Source: a bacterium 0.1xD8-71 (GTDB lineage: Bacteria; Bacillota; Clostridia; Lachnospirales; Lachnospiraceae). From it: DNA of 64,000 nt. The stretch covers positions 1 to 64,000 of the forward strand of contig RAYR01000011.1 of the NCBI GenBank assembly GCA_003612405.1, read 5' to 3'. A model generated the notes under the pieces. The model searched no databases, had not been told where the DNA came from, and saw nothing but the letters and a program-made list of their open reading frames with translations. How positions within the stretch are numbered: position 1 is the stretch's first letter; every line of letters starts with the position of its first letter. A program made the position numbers and the translations under genes. Below are positions 8,741 to 16,603 of the stretch, in pieces.

Positions 8741-9185
8741 TTTTCATTTACGACACCATATGCCAGAATATTGACCGGTCCAGTTGCTTTTTTATACACT
8801 TAAATCCGTGTGTCGACTTTTCCACAGGTTTTCATCCATATTTTTTGAAAAAAGGATTCAATCCGGCAAAGAAATCCCCAATTTCCACAAAGTTATCCAC
8901 ATTGACAGCATTGTCATTTTGTGATGACTTCCGTAACTTTTTGTCAAAATCTGGATGTCATTTGCGGAATTTTCTATCAGACAATTGTCGAATTTTTCTT
9001 TTTTGCCACGAAATCGTTTACTTTCCCTGTCGTATCCTGTTCTATACCGGTCAATCCTTCAAGCCCTCTTGACAGGAAAAGTCAATTCTTCATACCGACT
9101 TTTCCACCATGAATCTAACAGTTTTAGAAAAAAATCTGGTTTTTTCTTAATTGACTTATTAGAATAATGGCTAAAACGCCGTATT
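8741..9185. other. Non-coding gap between helicase stop and amylase promoter
   Basis: About 445 bases of AT-rich sequence with several near-repeats of TTTTCCAC and TTGTCGAA-like words. The short ORFs here have no ribosome sites and poor codon usage. I see no gene, RNA or clear terminator; an A/T-only hairpin near 9127-9150 is the only candidate. Confidence 0.5.
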
Positions 9186-11594
9186 CTACAGCCACTCATC
9201 CCAAAATCTCTCCACCTTTCGACCTATCTGGTCAACTGTAACAACCTGATATTCCTGCCACTCCCGCGGAAATAATCTCTGATAAGCCGGTGACAGAAAG
9301 CGCTCATCGAGCAGTGCCACGATGCCGAAGTCCTCCGCCGTCCGTATCACCCTTCCTGCCGCCTGCAAAACCTTATTCATCCCCGGATAGCGGTAAGCAT
9401 AATCAAAACCATTCTCTCCCCATCCGTCAAAATACTTTTTGAGAATTTCCCGTTCATCACATACCTGTGGAAGACCGGTTCCCACAATAACAGCCCCAAT
9501 CAGACTATCATTTTTTAAGTCGATTCCCTCACTGAATATTCCGCCCATCACACAAAATCCAAGAAGGCTTCTTTCCTCCTCCATCTCGATATCCATTCGG
9601 ATAAGGGCTTGCAGGTCACAGTCCTCGTTGCCGGTAAAGCGATTCAGGAAAGCTTCCCTGGCCTCCTCATTCATGTAATCTTCCTGTAGAATACATTCCA
9701 CCGTATCCTCTGCATTAAAATAGGTCTGATAAATCTCATAAATCCGTCGCATAAAAGCATGGGAAGGAAAGAACAACATATAATTGCCGTGCCTCTTCTG
9801 AATGATATTATGGATATAAGATGCTATCCGATAATATTCCTCATCCCCCCGGCGGGTATAACGGCTGGTTACGTCCCTGCCGATATACAGCCCCAGCTTC
9901 TCCGGCAAAAAAACTGATCTGGCATATACCTCATAATCCCCTTCCTCTGCTCCCAGCAGCTTCTTATAATACTGAATCGGCAGAAGCGTTGCCGAAAACA
10001 GGATTGTGCTTCTCCCCCGCATCATACAGTTCTTCAGGCTGTCTGACGGGTTTACACAAAACAGTTTGACGATAAAACTGCCATCTTCCTGCATCTGTGT
10101 ATATGTCACATAATTCTCATCCATCAGCTCATACATTTCCAGAAAATGAGAAACTTCAAAATAAAAAAACAAAATCTCCTTGCGCACCGGACTATCCTCG
10201 TGATCTTCCAGATAATCTTCGACTGCTGAACTCAAACGAATCAATGTCCGCACAAATCCCTCTATATTCTCCTCTATCCGATAGGTCTCACATTCCCTTT
10301 TCAGGGAAAGCATCTCCCGGTTGCATTTATCCAGATTTCCGGCAATCCTCTCATCGTAAGCTTTGACCGTCCTCTTAAGTTCCAGGAAATCCTCTTTCCG
10401 AAGCGCAGCGCTGTACATATCCCGGCCACGCTCCACCAGATTATGTGCCTCGTCTATCAAAAAGACATACTCACCCCGGATCCCCTCGGAAAAAAATCTG
10501 CGCAGATAAACATGGGGATCAAATACATAATTATAGTCGCAGATTACCGCATCCGAATACAAACTCATATCCAGACACATCTCGAAAGGGCAGACCTGAT
10601 GCTTTGCGGCGTATTCTTCTATCTTTTCCCTGGTATAACTATCCTCATGCGTCAGCAGATCATACATGGCATCATTGATTCTGTCATAATGTCCCTTGGC
10701 AAAAGGGCAGTATACAGGATTACACTCGCTCTCTTCCATAAAGCAGATTTTATCCCGCGCCGTCAGAATCACGCTCTTTAGTTTCAGCCCTCTTTGTCTT
10801 AACAGCGTAAATGTGTCATCCGCCACTGTGCGGGTAATCGTCTTGGCCGTAAGATAAAAGATTCTTTCGCAAAGTTCCTCTCCCATGGCCTTTAATGCGG
10901 GAAACACCGTGGAAATAGTCTTACCCACTCCTGTGGGCGCCTCGATAAAAAGCTTTCTTTTATGGTAGATCGTCTGATAAACATAGGTTGCCAGTTCCTT
11001 CTGCCCTTCCCGATAGGGGAAAGGGAACTCCATCTGCCTGATGGACTCCTGTCTGGCTTTCTGCCACTTAAAACTATAATCCGCCCATTTGCGGTACTGT
11101 GCCAACAACTCTGCAAACCAGACTGACAGCTCATCATAGGTATGATCAAAATGAAAATACCGGATTTCCTCTGTTTCCAGATGGCAATAGGTCATGCGCA
11201 CTCTTATGCTGTCGAGCTGCTGCTGCTTTGCATAAATGTATGCGTAACACTTTGCCTGCGCCAGATGTACCGGCACCGGCTCCTTCATCTTCTTTAAATC
11301 CTGAAAGGTACCTTTAATCTCATCTATGGTCACCGTGACCTGCTGAACGTTCTGCGTCTGTGTGATAATGCCATCGGCACGCCCTTCCACCACGATCTCA
11401 TATTCCCCCGCATCATACACATGGCGAAGGGATACCTCCGCCTGATACTCCGGCCCCATACGCCTCTGTATCATGCGGTGGATGCGTCCCCCCTCCTGCA
11501 TGGCCGTGTCGGAAGATACTGTTCTTCGATTGTCGATATTGCCGGAGCGCAGAATAAATTCTACCAGTCCCCGTACAGAGATGCGTACTTCCAT
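9186..11594 (-). CDS. RecB-type nuclease fused to XPD/DinG-like Fe-S helicase
   Basis: An 802-residue two-part DNA enzyme. The first 200 residues carry PD-(D/E)XK nuclease marks: His39 in GGRIHRMI, Asp74 in VEGRADG, Glu92-x-Lys94 in DEIKGT, and a QAxxYA motif at 113-118, as in RecB/Cas4 nucleases. The rest is a superfamily 2 DEAD_2 helicase: Walker A EAPTGVGKT (Lys225), DEAH box with Asp381, and, between them, cysteines (ICFMEESEC, CPF, VCPFEMC) expected for a 4Fe-4S cluster. The late QAAGRVIRTAEDFG motif matches XPD/DinG. The start at 11594 is preferred because the fold begins there and GGAAGG precedes it. It probably unwinds and trims DNA in repair. Confidence 0.88.
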   Translation of the reverse strand: MEVRISVRGLVEFILRSGNIDNRRTVSSDTAMQEGGRIHRMIQRRMGPEYQAEVSLRHVYDAGEYEIVVEGRADGIITQTQNVQQVTVTIDEIKGTFQDLKKMKEPVPVHLAQAKCYAYIYAKQQQLDSIRVRMTYCHLETEEIRYFHFDHTYDELSVWFAELLAQYRKWADYSFKWQKARQESIRQMEFPFPYREGQKELATYVYQTIYHKRKLFIEAPTGVGKTISTVFPALKAMGEELCERIFYLTAKTITRTVADDTFTLLRQRGLKLKSVILTARDKICFMEESECNPVYCPFAKGHYDRINDAMYDLLTHEDSYTREKIEEYAAKHQVCPFEMCLDMSLYSDAVICDYNYVFDPHVYLRRFFSEGIRGEYVFLIDEAHNLVERGRDMYSAALRKEDFLELKRTVKAYDERIAGNLDKCNREMLSLKRECETYRIEENIEGFVRTLIRLSSAVEDYLEDHEDSPVRKEILFFYFEVSHFLEMYELMDENYVTYTQMQEDGSFIVKLFCVNPSDSLKNCMMRGRSTILFSATLLPIQYYKKLLGAEEGDYEVYARSVFLPEKLGLYIGRDVTSRYTRRGDEEYYRIASYIHNIIQKRHGNYMLFFPSHAFMRRIYEIYQTYFNAEDTVECILQEDYMNEEAREAFLNRFTGNEDCDLQALIRMDIEMEEERSLLGFCVMGGIFSEGIDLKNDSLIGAVIVGTGLPQVCDEREILKKYFDGWGENGFDYAYRYPGMNKVLQAAGRVIRTAEDFGIVALLDERFLSPAYQRLFPREWQEYQVVTVDQIGRKVERFWDEWL

Positions 11595-11630
11595 CACAGT
11601 TTCCTTCCCGTCTGTTCCTTCTGCTCCAAA

Positions 11631-11680
11631 AAGCAAAAACTCCCTACGTAAGATATTACGCTATCTTACCTAGGGAGTCA
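11631..11680 (-). terminator. Intrinsic terminator after the HPr-like gene
   Basis: Minus strand hairpin with arms ACTCCCTA-x-GTAAGATA / TATCTTAC-x-TAGGGAGT (one mismatch, 6-base loop) followed by TTTTTGCTTTTT. It separates the HPr-like gene from the helicase gene. Confidence 0.85.
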
Positions 11681-11703
11681 ATGTGACACGTTCCTGCAAC
11701 AAT

Positions 11704-11928
11704 CTATACCGCTACTGCAAATCTTCCAAGGAACTCCTCAAATTCTGCATCGTAGCCATTATACGCAACAGTTAAAATCTGATTGAAATTAAGTCCTAAC
11801 ACACCAATAATGGATTTGGCATCCACAATAAAACTGTTGTAGGAAATATCCACATCAAATGCGCATTTACTTGCTGCGGACACGAAGTCCTTTACTTCAT
11901 TTGGTCTCAATTTGATCTTGTGCTGCAT
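11704..11928 (-). CDS. HPr-like protein lacking the phosphorylatable histidine
   Basis: A 74-residue protein with the HPr fold pattern: the segment DAKSIIGVLGL matches the Ser46 region of HPr (KSIMGVM). The N-terminal GLHARPA motif that carries His15 in true HPr is absent; the only histidine is His3. It therefore cannot pass phosphate in the sugar phosphotransferase system in the normal way. A role like Crh, as a regulatory HPr paralogue, is possible if the Ser is phosphorylated by HPr kinase. It is a single-gene unit with its own promoter, long 5' UTR, a cre-like site and a strong terminator. Confidence 0.8.
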   Translation of the reverse strand: MQHKIKLRPNEVKDFVSAASKCAFDVDISYNSFIVDAKSIIGVLGLNFNQILTVAYNGYDAEFEEFLGRFAVAV

Positions 11929-11975
11929 AACTTTCTCCTTCCTTTTTCATTGTATGTATGCAAAAGGCACACATA

Positions 11976-11990
11976 GAAAAACGTTTTCAG
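11976..11990 (-). promoter_or_regulatory. cre-like palindrome in 5' UTR of HPr-like gene
   Basis: CTGAAAACGTTTTTC on the minus strand resembles the CcpA site consensus (TGWAANCGNTNWCA) with two end mismatches. Being downstream of the promoter it would act as a roadblock. Weak evidence. Confidence 0.35.
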
Positions 11991-12007
11991 TCTCCTCATT
12001 GGAGTAA

Positions 12008-12035
12008 ATTATACACCAATATTCTCTTTTGTAAA
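12008..12035 (-). promoter_or_regulatory. Sigma-A promoter for the HPr-like gene
   Basis: Minus strand: -35 TTTACA (12035-12030), 16-base spacer, -10 TATAAT (12013-12008), leaving roughly 73 bases of leader before the ATG at 11928. Confidence 0.65.
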
Positions 12036-12173
12036 GAAGCTTTTTTGTACCTATGAAAATACAATTCCGCCGCTTTTTTGCAATCTTACCAAGATATTTT
12101 GAAAACCAAAGCAAATTTGATGACTTATGCCTATAAAGCGCTTCCCTTTCTGAAAGACATAAATACATTTTAT

Positions 12174-12947
12174 TCACTTTTTCTGGAATTCCACCATATA
12201 ATCTTGGTAACGATAAGCGCACATCTGCCTTTGTAATCGCCTGTTTTCCCGCTCTTTGACGCCGATTGTCTCATGAAACGCCTTGAACAGCTCCTGGTAT
12301 CCTTCCTCCTTAACCGACCATTTTAATTGCTCTGGTATGAAATCTCCCTGGGCTGACACCAGATACCACTCCTCTTTCGCCGGATGAACCCCAAAAAGCT
12401 CCCTGTTCTCATCATAGATCATAAAGTTCTCCGGACATAACCGGTCTGCAAAATGCGGCATAATAAAGGGGATTACATTGTTCTTCGGGCCTATTCTGGA
12501 AAAGAGAATCCCTTGTTCCAATTCCTGAAAACGGATAAATTCCGTCTCGAAATGGGCCTCATTCGCCGTATAGCGTGCCAGTTCAAATGCCCTCTGTACA
12601 TAAGGATTCCTCAGGTTCTCCATTACATGTCTGCCGCTGCCTTGCGTGATAGCATCCACCACCGCTTTATAGACCGCCTCTCCTTTATCCGGATAGCAGG
12701 AGGCCGCGGCTCGGCAGAGTCCATGATAGACACTCTCTCCTAGTCTCTCAAGCAATGTCCGTGCCACCTTACCAGTTTTGACAGTATCCGGTGAAATATG
12801 CAGATAGACCGCAAATAATCTGTAGTTATCTTCCTCACCGATCTGAATATGCACGTGTTCATGCCCCTCCCGCAAGGCATAAGCCTCATAAATGCCGGTG
12901 AAAATTCCTTCCAGAGAGTCCTCGCAGACCAGATATTTTTCTTCCAT
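12174..12947 (-). CDS. DUF4130/TIGR03915-type DNA-metabolism protein
   Basis: A 257-residue protein (from the ATG at 12947, after GGAAAGGAT) beginning MEEKYLVCEDSLEGIFTG. It resembles the family I recall as TIGR03915/DUF4130, 'probable DNA metabolism protein', found next to a radical-SAM protein of the TIGR03916 type and in some bacteria fused to a uracil-DNA-glycosylase-like domain. No such glycosylase domain is visible here; the protein ends after a charged YRYQDYMVEFQKK tail. It lies 37 bases after the radical-SAM gene in the same transcript, and that operon has LexA boxes. Its biochemical activity is unknown. Confidence 0.8.
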   Translation of the reverse strand: MEEKYLVCEDSLEGIFTGIYEAYALREGHEHVHIQIGEEDNYRLFAVYLHISPDTVKTGKVARTLLERLGESVYHGLCRAAASCYPDKGEAVYKAVVDAITQGSGRHVMENLRNPYVQRAFELARYTANEAHFETEFIRFQELEQGILFSRIGPKNNVIPFIMPHFADRLCPENFMIYDENRELFGVHPAKEEWYLVSAQGDFIPEQLKWSVKEEGYQELFKAFHETIGVKERENRRLQRQMCAYRYQDYMVEFQKK

Positions 12948-12984
12948 ATATAATAAATTATCCTTTCCCGAACCTGTTAGCGCC

Positions 12985-14286
12985 TCACGAAAACAAAGAC
13001 ATCTGCTGATATATCGTTCCATCTGTCATAAAGGGAAGCTTTTCTCCCTTTCCCATCTGGTTCTGGTAAGTCAGATTCCGTACAATATAATTTTCCTCAA
13101 TCTTCGTAGGATACATCATCCTGCCGTTACAGGTGATAAAATACAAGGCCCGTTTTAAGACCACCCCTATCTTCTTTAAATCCTCAAATGTAAGACTGCC
13201 AAATCGTCTGGCACTGACAATTCTTCTGGCACTCTTGACTCCCACCCCTGGAATCCTCAGAAGAAGCCGGTAATCCGCACGGTTAATCTCCACCGGAAAT
13301 AATTCCAGATGCCGCACTGCCCAATCCGCCTTCGGATCAATGGCCGTATTGAAGTTCGGCCTGTCCGCAGCCAGCAGTTCATCCACCTTAAAGTCATAAA
13401 ACCTTAGCAGCCAGTCAGCCTGATACAGTCTATGCTCCCGCAAGAGCGGCGGTCCGCCTGCAAGCGCCGGCAGGTCCTTATCCTCATTTACATTCACAAA
13501 AGCCGAATAATATACTCTTTTTAATGAAAACTTATCATACAGATTCTCCGCTACCGACATGATCTGATAATCACTCTCCGGCAAGGCCCCAATCACCATC
13601 TGCGTAGACTGCCCTGCCTCACAAAAATGGGGAGCATGTTTATATAAAGTAAGTTCATGTTTATTCTCCGTAATACCATTCTGAATCTGGCGCATAGGCT
13701 TTAAAATATTCCTGCGGTGTTTGTTCGGCGCCATCTCCTTAAGTCCTTCGGCCGTAGCCATCTCCAGATTTACACTCATACGATCTGCCAGATAACCGGC
13801 CCGCTGTATTAAAAGCGGATCCGCCCCCGGGATTGCCTTCACATGAATATATCCCTGGAAACGATGCACTGTACGCAGTTTATGCACGGTCTCACAAATC
13901 AGTTCCATGGTATAATTAGGGCTGTAAAGGATACCGGAACTTAAAAACAAACCTTCTATATAATTGCGCCTGTAAAATTCCATCGTCAGTTCACACACTT
14001 CGTCCGGCGTGAAAGATGCCCTTGGCACATCATTAGAACATCGATTGAGACAATAACGGCAGTCATAGATACACTCATTGGTAAACAAAATCTTCAAAAG
14101 AGAGACACATCTGCCGTCTGCTGCAAAGCTGTGACACAGTCCGGCCGCCACCGTATTCCCGATTCCCTGTCCGTCATTCTGCCGGGAAGAACCGCTGGAA
14201 CTACAGGACACATCATACTTAGCCGCCGCTCCCAATATCTTCAGTTTCTCCATAACCGACATCTGCGGTGAAATTCTGACTTCCAT
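12985..14286 (-). CDS. Radical-SAM DNA modification/repair protein (TIGR03916-type)
   Basis: A 433-residue radical-SAM protein. The cluster motif is Cys72-x3-Cys76-x2-Cys79 (CIYDCRYC). A helix-hairpin-helix, typical of non-specific DNA binding, lies at about 345-375 (LLLRIPGVGVKSARRI). The N-terminus has the serine/cysteine run DVSCSSSGSSR seen in this family. The last residues read QQMSLFS, resembling the beta-clamp-binding pentapeptide QL(S/D)LF. The ATG at 14286 was chosen over a TTG at 14298. With its DUF4130 partner and LexA boxes at the promoter it should belong to the SOS response; the lesion or modification handled is not known. Confidence 0.88.
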   Translation of the reverse strand: MEVRISPQMSVMEKLKILGAAAKYDVSCSSSGSSRQNDGQGIGNTVAAGLCHSFAADGRCVSLLKILFTNECIYDCRYCLNRCSNDVPRASFTPDEVCELTMEFYRRNYIEGLFLSSGILYSPNYTMELICETVHKLRTVHRFQGYIHVKAIPGADPLLIQRAGYLADRMSVNLEMATAEGLKEMAPNKHRRNILKPMRQIQNGITENKHELTLYKHAPHFCEAGQSTQMVIGALPESDYQIMSVAENLYDKFSLKRVYYSAFVNVNEDKDLPALAGGPPLLREHRLYQADWLLRFYDFKVDELLAADRPNFNTAIDPKADWAVRHLELFPVEINRADYRLLLRIPGVGVKSARRIVSARRFGSLTFEDLKKIGVVLKRALYFITCNGRMMYPTKIEENYIVRNLTYQNQMGKGEKLPFMTDGTIYQQMSLFS

Positions 14287-14358
14287 TCCTATAAGCAAAC
14301 TCCCTGTATCTGTGAAATATCTGTTGATTCATTCTCTGTTCTGTCCTTTTAGAAACAA

Positions 14359-14370
14359 GAACATACGTTT
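14359..14370 (-). promoter_or_regulatory. LexA box downstream of promoter
   Basis: GAACATACGTTT matches the Gram-positive SOS box GAAC-N4-GTTC except for the last base. It lies 9 bases after the -10 of the radical-SAM operon promoter, where a bound repressor would block transcription. Confidence 0.7.
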
Positions 14371-14378
14371 GTTTTATT

Positions 14379-14407
14379 ATTATATCACCTTTTTATTTTT
14401 ATTGCAA
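14379..14407 (-). promoter_or_regulatory. Promoter of the SOS-linked radical-SAM operon
   Basis: Minus strand: -35 TTGCAA (14407-14402), 17-base spacer, perfect -10 TATAAT (14384-14379). LexA-type boxes lie immediately on both sides. Confidence 0.75.
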
Positions 14408-14416
14408 CACGTTTTA

Positions 14417-14428
14417 GAACATTTGTTC
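14417..14428 (-). promoter_or_regulatory. LexA box upstream of promoter
   Basis: GAACATTTGTTC is a perfect GAAC-N4-GTTC SOS box, extended by the symmetric flanks A and T (AGAACATTTGTTCT), placed 9 bases upstream of the -35. Confidence 0.8.
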
Positions 14429-14508
14429 TGCTTTTACTATCCTAAAAAAAGCGCATAGACTATTCCTATACGCTCTGCTCTACAAATTTATGCATTTTAA
14501 TTACAAAA

Positions 14509-15501
14509 TCAATCCTGACAATGCGTTGTCCTGCAGCTGATAATCTGTTCAATAACAGATACCTCTTCTTCCAGTTCCTCTGCAATCTCAGAAACCGTTT
14601 TGCCTTTGGAAAGTTTCTTTTGCACCAGTTCTTTCAGTTTGTCCTCACGCCCCTTCTCCAGCCCCGCTCTCATTCCTTTTTCTATACCTTTTTCTATACC
14701 TTTTTCTATACCTTCCTCTATTCCTTCCTTTCGCCCTTCCTCAAAGGTATTCTTCAAGTGTTTCTTCTCATCATAATGTGTCAAGAGCATATGCATCACC
14801 ACTCCTCTCTCCGCCAATAATATATCCGTAAGGATCCCTCTCTCGATACAGTCATCTATCGCCGTATGTACCGCTTCCTCCCGGCGCATCCCTTTTTCGA
14901 TATTCCCCTCGACTTCCGCCGATAACTCTGAATACTCCCACAGCCTGTGGCATTTCTCCATCAGTTCCCGGTTATATCCCCGGTTGATATTGATCACTTT
15001 ACAGATACACTCCAGGCATCCGCTCCCATGGCCTGCCGAATAGGAATCCGACAGGTACAGCGTCCGGCTGTCTGTATGCATACCGCTCCCGTTATAGAAT
15101 ACAATATACTCCGGTGTGGGAAGCTCTATCCTTCCCCCTCCATAGATATTATCTCCACGGGCGCTCACCAGCCCTTCAAACTGCTGGGCAAAATACAGCA
15201 GTCCCCGCAAGGGCATGTTGGGATTCCAGGTACTCTGGTGTTCATACAGGTTCAGATGGCTTCCGATGATAAAGGACAGGTCATTCTTCATCTTCATGAA
15301 GATTACATCCTCCATGGTGACCACTTCCAACTCTTCCGGGTTCTCATAGGTACTGCCGTTTAGAGCATTATAAAGTGCCAACAGATCCTGTTTCTCCCGA
15401 AAGAGATGCCTGAAAAGGACATCCTTATATTTCCGGTTAAACCAGAGTCTCCTCCACCAGCTTCCGTGCCTGTACCACTTATTCACATTTCGTTTTGCCA
15501 T
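14509..15501 (-). CDS. Rpn family recombination-promoting nuclease/putative transposase
   Basis: A 330-residue PD-(D/E)XK protein of the Rpn/PDDEXK transposase-like family. The N-terminus has KYKDVLFRHLF, followed by MKNDLSFIIGSHLNLYEHQS and NPNMPLRGLLYF, the usual order of the nuclease core in this family. The C-terminal third carries repeated E-K-G-I units (about residues 265-290), encoded by a 12-base tandem repeat, then a basic coiled region. The start at 15501 follows TGGAGGAAAATCT. Rpn proteins promote RecA-independent recombination in E. coli; in Clostridia they are abundant but little studied. An internally deleted copy lies at 60857-61125. Confidence 0.85.
   Translation of the reverse strand: MAKRNVNKWYRHGSWWRRLWFNRKYKDVLFRHLFREKQDLLALYNALNGSTYENPEELEVVTMEDVIFMKMKNDLSFIIGSHLNLYEHQSTWNPNMPLRGLLYFAQQFEGLVSARGDNIYGGGRIELPTPEYIVFYNGSGMHTDSRTLYLSDSYSAGHGSGCLECICKVININRGYNRELMEKCHRLWEYSELSAEVEGNIEKGMRREEAVHTAIDDCIERGILTDILLAERGVVMHMLLTHYDEKKHLKNTFEEGRKEGIEEGIEKGIEKGIEKGMRAGLEKGREDKLKELVQKKLSKGKTVSEIAEELEEEVSVIEQIISCRTTHCQD
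14675..14714. repeat. 12-base tandem repeat inside the Rpn gene
   Basis: Just over three copies of CCTTTTTCTATA (plus strand), coding for repeated EKGI units. Such repeats can expand or contract in frame by slippage. Confidence 0.8.
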
Positions 15502-15635
15502 AGATTTTCCTCCATTATACAGTTTTTTCTGACTGAATACAAGGAAATCTTGATGGGAACAAGTAAAGAAACTCCGGATCCAGCCAGCCAACAATAGTTA
15601 CGGGATTATTTCCGACAACCGGAAAGAACCTTAAA
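15450..15635. repeat. 5' part and upstream region shared with the deleted Rpn copy
   Basis: The first codons of the Rpn gene and about 130 bases upstream match 61085-61262 closely, including the small inverted repeat TTTCCG-GTTGT-CGGAAA. The match shows a duplicated gene with its control region. The rest of the gap to 15769 holds no gene that I can see. Confidence 0.75.
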
Positions 15636-15769
15636 GATGGAGATGTTTTTAATGAAACCTCTCCCCGGACAGAATAGAAATCTGTCAACGTAATATCTAT
15701 TATAAGACAAACATAAGATAATATGCAAGGGTTTTCCCAAAAAAGCTTAATCCTAAAGCGTATCTTTAT

Positions 15770-16513
15770 GTGGCAGGAAACTCCCCTTTATGTTACAATG
15801 CTTATCATATAAGAACGAAAAGGATTTCCGGCAACATAAAACATTCTGCAGAGGGGGAAACAGAATACGCCTATTATTTTATTCTGTATGCCACTCCCAA
15901 GATCAAAGAATCAGGCATCACATTCTTCAATAATGTGTGTGAATCTTTTACAGAAAATGCACCCGAAATCGAAACCGCTTCTTCCACAGAGAGTTCAGAC
16001 ACCATACAGTGGTTCAACAATACCTATGCCACTCTGACTGTCCTTAACACCTGGGACTATACGCTGTACGGAGGACAGCCCGCGGATGAAACGGGTCGTG
16101 GTCTTTCCCAAAATATTCTGCAAAACAGCTGGGACGTTACAGACCGTGCATCGGCAGATGAAACACTGGACTGGATTCTAACAGAGGGACACCGTGTCGC
16201 TTTTGCCGAAGAAATGGACTACCTGGCAGACGCCGGCTGGGATTACAGCCACGCCATGTCACTTTTGGGCTTTTACTACCTTGCAGGTTACTATACGGAA
16301 GAAGAATCTCTGGATTATTCTCTGGACCTTGCCAAAGACATTCAGAATCATTTCGATTCCTGGGACAGTTTTATGGAAAGCTACTTCATCGGATACGAAT
16401 ACTGGGCAGGCGAAGACAGCGATGACCGCCGTGAAATTTACGAAGAACTGAAGTCCTCTTCCAACATTCCTTTCCAACTGGACTGGAATATGACACTTGA
16501 AAAGACCTGGTAA
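15770..16513 (+). pseudogene. DUF1266-domain protein, probably degraded at the 5' end
   Basis: Residues about 78-247 read like the DUF1266 domain common in Lachnospiraceae: QWFNNTYATLTVLN, NSWDVTDRASADETLDWIL, EGHRVAFAEEMDYLADAG, WDYSHAMSLLGFYYLAGYYT, ending in MTLEKTW. Family members I recall usually have a signal sequence before the domain and some 40 more residues between the EEM and WDY segments. Here the first 75 residues lack a signal peptide or ribosome site and that middle stretch is missing. The only in-frame ATG before the domain has no ribosome site. The gene therefore looks like a shortened, possibly inactive copy. Function of the family is unknown. Confidence 0.6.
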
Positions 16514-16603
16514 GAAAAATTTTCCTTGATTTCTTCTCCAAAAAGCGGTTAAATAATATTTAAAAAGCAGGTATAACGCCTGCATACAAAGCGAGGTTAT
16601 TTG

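Noticed and set aside
8845..9167. Overlapping plus-strand ORFs in the gap before the amylase gene
   Set aside because: They have no ribosome sites, Phe/Ser/Leu-rich nonsense-like content and no recognisable motif.
11947..12222. 91-codon ORF upstream of the HPr-like gene
   Set aside because: It overlaps the end of the DUF4130 gene and the HPr-like promoter, has no ribosome site and has unusual residue content.
12174..12947. Uracil-DNA glycosylase domain in the DUF4130 protein
   Set aside because: The family is sometimes fused to one, but I see no glycosylase motifs and the protein ends too early.
14675..14714. Short repeats as a possible CRISPR array
   Set aside because: The units are contiguous 12-base coding repeats without spacers.
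16514..16603. T-box leader before asnA
   Set aside because: The gap is only 90 bases, with no T-box sequence or terminator.
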